The notes under the pieces: generated by a model
The model's input: the letters and a program-made list of their open reading frames with translations, nothing else
What the model was told of the DNA's origin: nothing
Databases searched by the model: none
Source: Gemmatimonadaceae bacterium
Lineage (GTDB): Bacteria > Gemmatimonadota > Gemmatimonadetes > Gemmatimonadales > Gemmatimonadaceae
Length of the DNA: 64,000 bases
Direction of reading: 5' to 3'
Assembly: GCA_036003045.1 (NCBI GenBank)
Contig: DASYSS010000050.1
Coordinates: forward strand, 124,001 to 188,000
Program-made: the position numbers and the translations under genes
Shown here: piece after piece, positions 50,860 through 58,250 of the stretch
How the letters are laid out: the number at the start of each line of letters is the position of its first letter
Position numbering within the stretch: the stretch's first letter is position 1

Positions 50860-52499
50860 GCGTCGTTCGCCGAAGCGGCCGGCGGTTCGTCGTCGAAGTT
50901 CACGACCGTCACCGACCGCACGTCGGGCGTCGCCAACAGCCTTGTCCGCAGATCGCGATCGATCGAGGCGTCGACGGTGATTGCCGCCAGCGCGCTCCCG
51001 CCTTGCGATGTACGCGACTGGTGATACTCCGCGATGTTCACGCCGGCGTCGCCGAGAACCGTGCCGACTCGGCCGATCACGCCGGGCACGTCCGCGTTGG
51101 TGAGCACGATCATCGTGCGGCGCGGCATGACGTCGACGGTGAAGCGATCGATCCGTGTGATTCGCGGGTGGGCGCCCGGCGCGGCGACGCCGGCGATCGT
51201 GAGTTCGTTCCCTTCCCCGCGGACCGTCAGCCGCACAAGGTAGAGTTGCTCACCGGGGAGCGGCGCGACGGCGAGCGCGATGCCGCGCGCCTCCGCTTGG
51301 GAGCGTGCGTTCACGAGATTCAACCGCGCTCCCTCGATCACTGCTTCGACGATTCCGATCGCCGCCGACGAGAGGAGCACGTCGTCGCCGTGGATAAGGC
51401 CGCGCCCGATGCGGAGCGTGAGATGCTCGACCGCGCGTGCGCCGCGATCGGCAAGCAGTGCTCTCGCCATCGCCGCGGCCCGCCGCACGAGCACGATCCC
51501 TTCGCGGAGATCCTCCCAGCCGGCGCGCTCGCCGCCGGCGACGTTGATGGCGCTCGACAAGACGCCGCTGAGTAGCGCGTCGCGTACGTGCGCGCAGACA
51601 TCGACGGCGACGTTTCGCTGTCCCTCGGCGGTCGACGCCCCGAGGTGCGGCGTCAGCACCACGTTGGGCATCGCGCGCAAGGGGTGGTCGGCCGCAAGCG
51701 GCTCACGCTCGAACACGTCGAGCATGGCGCCGCGAAGGCGATCTCGCCGCAGCTCGGCGACCAGATCTTCCTCGACGATGATGCCGCCGCGGGCGAGGTT
51801 CGCCACAATGCCGCCGTCGCGTACGAGACCCAGCTCGCGTACGCGGATCATACCCCGCGTCTCGGGATTGAGCGGCGTGTGAATCGTCACGATGTCGGCC
51901 CCGGCCAAGAGCTCGTCGAGCGACTCGGCGCGTGCTGCGTGCATCCGCTCGAACCGTTCGGGCGCGACGTACGGATCGTACGCGAGCACCGTCATGTCGA
52001 ACGCGCGCGCCCGCGTGGCGACTTCCCCGCCGATTCGACCGAGACCGATGATGCCGAGTGTGCGTCCCCGCAGCTCCGTGCCGAGCAAATCGCTCCGGTC
52101 CCAGCGACCGGCGCGCATCGAGTGGAACGCGTCCGGGAGCCTTCGAACGAGAGCAATCAACGATCCGAAGAACAGCTCGGCCACTGAAACGGTGTTTCCC
52201 GCCGGGGCGTTGATGACGGCGATTCCGAGCGACGTCGCTTCGGCGACGTCGATGTTGTCGGTCCCAACGCCGGCGCGTCCCACGACCTGCAGTTTGCGCG
52301 CACGGCGCAGCAGCTCGGCTGGCAGTTGCGTCGCGCTGCGTCCGACGATCGCGTCATACTCACCGATGACGTCGAGGAGCTCGCGCCACGGCCTCGTCGG
52401 CCGCTCGTCGACCACGAATTCCGGCGTGGCACGCAGCAGCGCGACGCCCTCTGCCTCGACTTCGTCGGTCACGAGAATGGTGAGGCTGCGCGCCGCCAC
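50856..52499 (-). CDS. serA: D-3-phosphoglycerate dehydrogenase with ASB and ACT domains
   Basis: This 547-residue enzyme oxidises 3-phosphoglycerate to 3-phosphohydroxypyruvate with NAD+, the first step of serine synthesis. Its order is: substrate domain (ILVTDEVEAEGVALLRATPE), Rossmann domain (GRTLGIIGLGRIGGEVATRA), catalytic Arg/Glu/His region (ending LTPHLGASTAEGQRNVA, His about 290), ASB intervening domain (about 320-455), and a C-terminal ACT domain (MIVLTNADVPGVIGRVGTVLGDAGVNIAEYHQSR), usually the serine-feedback site. The start is GTG 52499. It is coupled to serB. A short reading frame with a strong ribosome site lies 40 bases upstream. Confidence 0.96.
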   Translation of the reverse strand: MAARSLTILVTDEVEAEGVALLRATPEFVVDERPTRPWRELLDVIGEYDAIVGRSATQLPAELLRRARKLQVVGRAGVGTDNIDVAEATSLGIAVINAPAGNTVSVAELFFGSLIALVRRLPDAFHSMRAGRWDRSDLLGTELRGRTLGIIGLGRIGGEVATRARAFDMTVLAYDPYVAPERFERMHAARAESLDELLAGADIVTIHTPLNPETRGMIRVRELGLVRDGGIVANLARGGIIVEEDLVAELRRDRLRGAMLDVFEREPLAADHPLRAMPNVVLTPHLGASTAEGQRNVAVDVCAHVRDALLSGVLSSAINVAGGERAGWEDLREGIVLVRRAAAMARALLADRGARAVEHLTLRIGRGLIHGDDVLLSSAAIGIVEAVIEGARLNLVNARSQAEARGIALAVAPLPGEQLYLVRLTVRGEGNELTIAGVAAPGAHPRITRIDRFTVDVMPRRTMIVLTNADVPGVIGRVGTVLGDAGVNIAEYHQSRTSQGGSALAAITVDASIDRDLRTRLLATPDVRSVTVVNFDDEPPAASANDA

Positions 52500-52538
52500 G
52501 ATTCGATGGCCCCGCTAGGGACGGGTCGTGTTACTCGC

Positions 52539-52607
52539 TTAGGCCGATCTGCTCGGGTCTGTCCCGCCGTGCTCCGTTCGCATGCTGGCCTCTTTGTCGC
52601 GCATCAT
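52539..52607 (-). CDS. Possible 22-codon leader peptide before serA
   Basis: An ATG at 52607 with GGGAGG four bases upstream opens a 22-codon frame (MMRDKEASMRTEHGGTDPSRSA) ending 39 bases before the serA start. Three of 22 codons are Ser, two of them close to the stop. It might be a regulatory leader or an accidental site; no convincing attenuator hairpins were found. Confidence 0.25.
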   Translation of the reverse strand: MMRDKEASMRTEHGGTDPSRSA

Positions 52608-52706
52608 TGATCCCTCCCATGCCCTCGGCATCGGAGGTGTCGCGCCGGTAAACCGTGCGGCGCCGCAAGATGCACGCCTTGAATGAGGTCGCTGAGAAAG
52701 GCCCCC

Positions 52707-53189
52707 ATGGATCAAGCAGACCGAAGCGGACATCGCGATTCCGTCATCACGCTCATCGCGGTGTTCAAGTTCGTGAAGGCCTTGCTGCTTTTCGCCATCG
52801 CGCTCGGCGCAGTCGGGCTGGTCCGCGGCGGAATGCCGCGCGCGTCGGAGCGGCTGCTGTCGGTGCTGTCCTCGGGCACCGAGCGGCGAGTGACGGAGGC
52901 GGCCCTCTCGCGCATCACGAGCATGGGGCCGACTCGCATCGCCGCGCTGGGCGTCGGTGCTTTTCTGTACGCGGCGCTCTTCCTCGTCGAGGGGACCGGG
53001 TTGTGGCTTCAACGCCGATGGGCCGAGTATCTCACCGTTGTCGCAACGGCGTCGTTCATTCCGTTCGAGGTCTACGAGGTCGTGCGCCGCGTCACGGCTA
53101 CGCGCATCGTCGCGTTGGCCGTGAACATGGCCATCCTCGTCTATCTGATCCTGCGGTTGCGCCGACGGCGCAGCGGTAGGTGCGTTTGA
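52707..53189 (+). CDS. DUF2127 membrane protein
   Basis: This 160-residue protein has four helices in the DUF2127 pattern. VITLIAVFKFVKALLLFAIALGAVGL forms helix 1. A cytosolic stretch follows, then AALGVGAFLYAALFLVEGTGLWLQRRWAEYLTVVATASFIPFEVYEVV, which carries the family's E-x2-G-L, R-W-A-E and I-P-F-E blocks, and a last helix MAILVYLILRLRRRR. The function of the family is unknown. ATG 52707 has AAAGG five bases upstream; an earlier ATG (52683) is in frame but lacks a ribosome site. The YchF-like gene follows after 58 bases. Confidence 0.9.
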   Translation: MDQADRSGHRDSVITLIAVFKFVKALLLFAIALGAVGLVRGGMPRASERLLSVLSSGTERRVTEAALSRITSMGPTRIAALGVGAFLYAALFLVEGTGLWLQRRWAEYLTVVATASFIPFEVYEVVRRVTATRIVALAVNMAILVYLILRLRRRRSGRCV

Positions 53190-53247
53190 CATCGCCCCAT
53201 GATGCATCGATACTCGTTCCCGATCGGTCAAACGCTCGAGGTCCTCA

Positions 53248-54288
53248 ATCAAAGTCGGCCTTGTTGGTTTTGCGGGCTCGGGAAAGACGACGGTCTTCAA
53301 CACGCTGACCGGCCTCGGCGTCGCCACCGGGTTCGGCGGCGAGGTGCACTTGGGCGCGGTCAAGGTGCCCGACGAGCGCATTGACCGGCTCAGTCACATC
53401 TTCAAGCCGAAAAAGACCACCTACGCCGAGATTGTTTTCAGCGACATCCCCGGTGAGCACAGCGCCGAGAGCAAGGGCCTGTCGCGGAAAGCGCTCGATC
53501 GGATTCGCGAGCAGGACGTGCTGTGCCTCGTGCTGCGCGACTTTGACAATCCCGCGCTCGAGCGCACCCCGGATCCCGCTGGCGATCTCGACGCGTTTCT
53601 CACCGAATGCATCCTCGCCGATCTGAGCATCGTCGAGCGTCGGATCGATCGAGCGCGTAAGGAGAAGGCCGATCCGCTGGAGGTCGCCATGTTCGAGCAG
53701 ATGCGGGCAACGCTCGAGCAGGAGCTGCCGATCCGCTCGCTCTCGCCCCAGCTGCTCAACCGCGAGCCGCTGCGCGGCTACGCGCTGTTGACGGACCGGC
53801 CGTTGCTCGTCGTGCTCAATCGCGGCGAACAGGAAGCGGCGAGCCCGATGCCGACCTCGATCGCGCGAACGCTGGCGCGGCACCACTCGGCGGGGATCGT
53901 CCTGTCGGCGAGCATCGAAGCCGAGATCGCGACGATGGCAAAGGACGATCAAGCGGCGTTTCTCGCCGACTACGGTCTGGCCGAATCGGCGGTCACGCGC
54001 TTCATTCGCGCGGCGTATGAGCTCCTCGATCTGATTTCGTTCTTCACGGTTGGACAAGATGAGGTGCGCGCCTGGCCCATTCGGCGCGGTACACACGCCA
54101 AGCAAGCTGCCGGCCGGATACACTCCGATCTCGAGCGCGGCTTCATACGCGCCGAGGTCATGCCGTATGAGCGGTTCATCACGTACGGGTCGGAGCACGC
54201 GCTGCGCGATGCGGGCGCGCTCAAGCTCGAGGGAAAGGACTACGCGGTCGCCGATGGCGACATTCTGAGCATCCGGTTCAACGTTTGA
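53248..54288 (+). CDS. YchF-like P-loop NTPase with TGS domain, apparent AUC start
   Basis: This protein of about 346 residues is related to the YchF/Ola1 ATPases. It opens IKVGLVGFAGSGKTTVFNTL, a full P-loop at 7-14. Then come switch II DIPGEHS, the adenine-specificity motif as NRGE (NxxE, as in YchF) and a C-terminal TGS/DUF933 domain (GFIRAEVMPYERFITYGSEH ... LEGKDYAVADGDILSIRFNV). Family members begin Met-Lys-Val-Gly, but here the matching codon is ATC (53248), with GAGG six bases upstream. The frame is closed by TGA 48 bases earlier and contains no ATG, GTG or TTG before the P-loop. Starting at the first GTG (53344) would delete the P-loop. Confidence 0.82.
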   Translation: MKVGLVGFAGSGKTTVFNTLTGLGVATGFGGEVHLGAVKVPDERIDRLSHIFKPKKTTYAEIVFSDIPGEHSAESKGLSRKALDRIREQDVLCLVLRDFDNPALERTPDPAGDLDAFLTECILADLSIVERRIDRARKEKADPLEVAMFEQMRATLEQELPIRSLSPQLLNREPLRGYALLTDRPLLVVLNRGEQEAASPMPTSIARTLARHHSAGIVLSASIEAEIATMAKDDQAAFLADYGLAESAVTRFIRAAYELLDLISFFTVGQDEVRAWPIRRGTHAKQAAGRIHSDLERGFIRAEVMPYERFITYGSEHALRDAGALKLEGKDYAVADGDILSIRFNV

Positions 54289-54371
54289 GTGTCGGCTCGG
54301 CCACTATCGTCACCGCGCCAACCAGTGAACGCCACGCTGAACCCCGTCATCGTCAGCGCGTCAGCTAGCGT

Positions 54372-55460
54372 TTACGCGCTACCCACTGTGTCGTCCCGGA
54401 GAGCACGCGGCCGTTGGACTGCCGGCGGGCAGAACTCGCACCGCCTCGGCAGGATCCGGTAGCGATGCAGCCTCACCTCCGGCGAGAGGAATCCGGGTTT
54501 CTCCGGCTCGTCCCGCATCAGATCGGTACTTAGATACTTTTTGTTCGAATCCGAAAACACCGTCGCAACGACAGCGTCTGGACTCAGGCCTTCCTGCGCC
54601 ATCAAGGCGCCGAGGAAATTCGCACCGGACGAGATTCCGACGGCCAGCCCGAGTGAGGCCGCGAGCGACTGCGCCATGCGAATCGCATCCCCGTCGTCGA
54701 CGGCGATCACGCGATCCAGAAATTCGAGATCGACGATCGCCGGGACGAATTCATCAGAGATTCCTTGGATCCGGTGCCGTCCGACCTTTCGGCCCGCGCT
54801 CAGCGTCGGCGAGTTGGACGGCTCGAGAGGATGGACGCGAACGTCGGCCCGGCGCGCGCGGAGGAAACGACCGACGCCCATCACGGTGCCACCCGTTCCA
54901 ACCCCGGCGACGAAGGCATCAGGACCTTGGATCGTGATTGATCGGAGTTGAGCCGCGATCTCGGGACCCGTCGTTCGTTCGTGGGCTTCGGCGTTGAACA
55001 CGTTGCTGAATTGGCGAGGCAAAAAGGCACCGGAAGTCGCTCGCCCGAGTGACTCAGCGCGCGCGATCGAGCTGAGGAATCCGCCCTCGTCGCGAGAGAC
55101 GAGCTCGATGTCGGCGCCGAGCGACCGAATGAGGTTGATGCGCTCGCTCGACATCCAATCCGGCATGAAGATCGTGACGGGATGTCCGAGAGCGCGGCCG
55201 AGCGCGGCAAATGAGATCCCCGTGTTGCCGCTCGTCGCCTCGATGATGCGCCCACCGGACTGGAGCTGGCCGCATTCATACGCGCGCCGCAACACGTGAA
55301 GTGCCATCCGATCTTTGACGCTGCCCGTGAGATTCATCGACTCGAGCTTGGCGTATATCGTGCGCTCGGTTCCGCGAAAGCTGAAATCGATCGCCGCGAG
55401 CGGCGTGTTACCGACGAGCGGAGCCAGCGCTTCGATCTGCGCGAGTGCGTTGGTGTCCAT
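54372..55460 (-). CDS. Cysteine synthase-like PLP enzyme with C-terminal CxxC tail
   Basis: This is a 362-residue fold-type II PLP enzyme of the cysteine synthase/cystathionine beta-synthase group. The PLP lysine is in TGSVKDRMA, the substrate loop is TSGNTGIS, the phosphate-binding loop is [12 protein letters not shown], and a Ser near the pyridine ring is in [10 protein letters not shown]. It would use O-acetyl- or O-phosphoserine to make cysteine or a related amino acid. It differs from CysK by a 45-residue extension ending [16 protein letters not shown], whose CxxC could bind metal or be redox-active. Converges on the YchF-like gene and diverges from a lipoprotein gene. Confidence 0.9.
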   Translation of the reverse strand: MDTNALAQIEALAPLVGNTPLAAIDFSFRGTERTIYAKLESMNLTGSVKDRMALHVLRRAYECGQLQSGGRIIEATSGNTGISFAALGRALGHPVTIFMPDWMSSERINLIRSLGADIELVSRDEGGFLSSIARAESLGRATSGAFLPRQFSNVFNAEAHERTTGPEIAAQLRSITIQGPDAFVAGVGTGGTVMGVGRFLRARRADVRVHPLEPSNSPTLSAGRKVGRHRIQGISDEFVPAIVDLEFLDRVIAVDDGDAIRMAQSLAASLGLAVGISSGANFLGALMAQEGLSPDAVVATVFSDSNKKYLSTDLMRDEPEKPGFLSPEVRLHRYRILPRRCEFCPPAVQRPRALRDDTVGSA

Positions 55461-55752
55461 GCCCTCTGAATTTCAATCGAGATGGGGCGTTTGCCTGTCA
55501 GGGACATCCCAGGGGTTTGTCGGCGCTTCCCCCGCGCCCAACGCGGATCACCCCCCGCCGGCAAGGCTCTGTTATCGTCGGTATCTCGTCGCCGACCATG
55601 TTCCGCGCGCCGCGCCGCCAGTCTCGCGCCACGTCGCTGAATCCGCCGTACTCGGACCGGGAATTGCCCTCGCTACAGCTTTGGTAGCGAATTGCCACCC
55701 CGCAACGCCCGACACGTCGCGGTGAGCGACGTCGGCATTCGGCAGGGAGCTC

Positions 55753-56418
55753 ATGATGGTCCGCCCGTTTCATATCGTCGTCGGTGCGCTATCGCTGATG
55801 GCCGCCGCCTGCAGTGACCACGACAACGTCGTACAGGTCGCCAACACAGCCACCGTCGTCCTCGTCAACGACACGGACACGCCCATTGCGCTCACCGCCG
55901 ACGTGAGCGCCCTCGACTCGGCGAGCGCGACGCTCAATTTCGGTCAGGCCAGCGCCTGTGCATCCGTCGATCTGTCCAACGCGGTGCCGCGACTCGCCGT
56001 CAGAAACGTGCTGACCGGTGCGTCGCTCACCGTCGAACCACCCCTGTCTGCCGGCAGCAACCTGACCATCATTGCTTTCGACGATCGGACGGGCACCCTG
56101 CGGCTGGCGACGTTGGACAATCACTTCACGCCGCTGGAGACCGACGCGGGATTCCGCTTCTTCAACGGCGTCCCGAGCATCGGCGCGATCTTCGCGGAGC
56201 GACGGGGCACTCTCACGAGTTTTGTCGGCCTCGGCGAGGCGAGCCCGTTCGTCAGCGTATCGACCGACTCGGCCTCGATTCTCTTCTCAAATCGAAGCGC
56301 CATCGTTCTCGACGCCAGCGTGGTTGCGTTCCCCCACGGCCGGAACTCGACCCTCGTGGTTGGCCCGCCTGCTGTGGGGATCACTCCCCTTCGCTTCTTC
56401 ATCGTGCAGGCCTGTTGA
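55753..56418 (+). CDS. DUF4397-like lipoprotein
   Basis: This is a 221-residue lipoprotein. The Sec signal ends in MAAAC (Cys20). The mature part is an all-beta fold of the DUF4397 kind, with repeated strand pairs such as TATVVLVNDTDTPIALTADV, GFRFFNGVPSIGAIFAERRG and SAIVLDASVVAFPHGRNST. An ATG immediately downstream (55756) is an equal alternative start. Surface display is likely; no catalytic residues are evident. It is a single gene converging on the GGDEF/EAL regulator. Confidence 0.8.
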   Translation: MMVRPFHIVVGALSLMAAACSDHDNVVQVANTATVVLVNDTDTPIALTADVSALDSASATLNFGQASACASVDLSNAVPRLAVRNVLTGASLTVEPPLSAGSNLTIIAFDDRTGTLRLATLDNHFTPLETDAGFRFFNGVPSIGAIFAERRGTLTSFVGLGEASPFVSVSTDSASILFSNRSAIVLDASVVAFPHGRNSTLVVGPPAVGITPLRFFIVQAC

Positions 56419-56471
56419 GCTCAAACCGGGAAGGGAGACGAAACCCCGCTAGTATCTCACAAGTCGAGCGT

Positions 56472-58250
56472 TCAGCGCGGTTGCTCCACTGGCGACGCCG
56501 TCATGTTCGCCCCTGACCGGAGCAGCTCGGTGATCGTGTCCGCGCTCACCGGCTCCGCGAACAGGTACCCTTGTCCGAGCGCGCAGCCGAGCGCGACGAG
56601 TCGCGCACGCTGATCGGCGCGTTCGATCCCCTCGGCGACGGTGTGGAGCCGCAGATTGGTCGCGAGCCCCAGGATCGAGCTCGCCAACGCCGCGTCGCCG
56701 CCGTTGTGTGCCACGTTGGTGATGAACGACCGGTCGATCTTGAGCATGTCCACGGGAAACCGCTGGAGATAGCTCAGGTTGCAGTACCCCGTACCGAAAT
56801 CGTCGATCGCGAGTTGCACGCCGAGTGTCTTGAGCTCACGAAGGCGCTCCACCGACGACACCACGTTCGACATCAGCACGCTCTCGGTGATCTCGAGAAT
56901 GAGGCGCTCCGCCGGGAAGCGCGTGTCCGCGAGCGCCGACGCCACGTCGCCGACGAAGTTTGGATCCTGGAGTTGCCGTGCGGACACGTTCACGCTCATG
57001 GTCGGCGCCGCACGGTCGGACGATGCGAGTTGCCATTCGCGGCCCTGCCGGCACGCCTCTCGGAGAACCCAGCGCCCGATCGGCACGATGAGTCCCGTCT
57101 GCTCCGCGACGCCGATGAACGACGCAGGCACCCGGTCGCCCGGGACTCGGTCCGGGTGTTCCCAGCGCACCAGCGCCTCGAGTCCACTGATCGACCCCGA
57201 GTCCAGCTCGACGATCGGCTGGTAGACGACGCGGAACTCTCGCCGCTCGACGGCCTGACGGAGGTCCGCCTCGAGCCCCAATCGCTCGAGCAACGCCGCA
57301 TACATACTCGGCTCGAACACGGCCCAGCGGCCCTTCCCTTCATCCTTCGCGCGGTACATCGCGACGTCGGCATTGCGGAGGAGCTCATCCATGCGATCTT
57401 CCGGCCGGGCATGTGCGATGCCGATGCTCGCCGAGATGACCACCTCACGGTCGCGCAATCGGATGGGCGTCCGGAGCGAATCCGTGATGCGGCCCACGAC
57501 CGTCAACGCGTCCTCGTCGTGCTGCAGGCCCTCGAGGAGGACCGCAAATTCGTCCCCGCCGATGCGCGCCACGCTGTCGCACCCGCGCGTCGCCTTGAGG
57601 AGGCGCTCGGCGACGACCCCGAGAAGTCGGTCGCCTTCGCCATGTCCAAGCGAATCGTTGACCGACTTGAAGTTGTCGAGGTCGAGAAGCAACATCGACA
57701 CGCATTCGCCGCGGCAAACGCCCGCCAGCGCGTGCGCCGCACGGTCTCGAAAGAGCGCGCGATTGGCGAGTCCGGTGAGCGGATCGTGAAACGCTTGATG
57801 AACGAGCTTCGCCTCGAGCGACCGATTCTCGTCCTGCAGCGCCAGATGTAAGAAGCGAGTCTCCAGCAGATTCCGCGTGCGCAACAACACTTCCATGCGA
57901 TCCAGCGGCTTCGTCAAGAAGTCCTTGGCGCCCCCCGACAGGGCGCGCTCTTTGGCGTCGCGCGTGCTGTCCGCGGTGAGAACGAGGATCGGCAAATACT
58001 CGCCCGGTCCGCACTTTTCCTTGACCAGGCGGAGCATCGCGTGGCCGTCGAGGTGCGGCATGTGCAAATCCAGTATGACGAGATCGGGTCGAAGCTCGTC
58101 GAAACGCGCGAGCGCTTCACGCGGGTCCGTGATGCCGCACACCTCGCCGTACCCGCCGCTCAGCAACACGCGCTCGAGGAGGCGAACGTTCGCCGGCTCG
58201 TCGTCAACGACGAGAATCTTCGCGCGACAAAGCAGTTCCTCCTCGATCAT
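56472..58250 (-). CDS. Response regulator with GGDEF and EAL domains (c-di-GMP turnover)
   Basis: This is a 592-residue output protein of a two-component pathway. The receiver domain (about 10-130) has the phospho-Asp in LVILDLHMPHLDG and Lys in FLTKPLD. The GGDEF domain (about 160-320) is intact (RIGGDEFAVLL), so c-di-GMP synthesis is possible. The EAL domain (about 330-580) keeps EALVRWEHP, the metal-binding block MSVNVSARQLQDPNF, ITESVLM, DDFGTGYCNLSYL and KIDRSFI, so breakdown is possible too. Its start overlaps the stop of the MHYT hybrid-kinase gene as ATGA, making that kinase the obvious partner. Confidence 0.96.
   Translation of the reverse strand: MIEEELLCRAKILVVDDEPANVRLLERVLLSGGYGEVCGITDPREALARFDELRPDLVILDLHMPHLDGHAMLRLVKEKCGPGEYLPILVLTADSTRDAKERALSGGAKDFLTKPLDRMEVLLRTRNLLETRFLHLALQDENRSLEAKLVHQAFHDPLTGLANRALFRDRAAHALAGVCRGECVSMLLLDLDNFKSVNDSLGHGEGDRLLGVVAERLLKATRGCDSVARIGGDEFAVLLEGLQHDEDALTVVGRITDSLRTPIRLRDREVVISASIGIAHARPEDRMDELLRNADVAMYRAKDEGKGRWAVFEPSMYAALLERLGLEADLRQAVERREFRVVYQPIVELDSGSISGLEALVRWEHPDRVPGDRVPASFIGVAEQTGLIVPIGRWVLREACRQGREWQLASSDRAAPTMSVNVSARQLQDPNFVGDVASALADTRFPAERLILEITESVLMSNVVSSVERLRELKTLGVQLAIDDFGTGYCNLSYLQRFPVDMLKIDRSFITNVAHNGGDAALASSILGLATNLRLHTVAEGIERADQRARLVALGCALGQGYLFAEPVSADTITELLRSGANMTASPVEQPR

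Noticed and set aside
53199-53384. Short frame starting ATGATG before the YchF-like gene
   Set aside because: Its product (MMHRYSFPIGQTLEVLNQSR) is unlike any YchF N-terminus and it runs out of frame through the conserved P-loop, so it is not the start of that protein.
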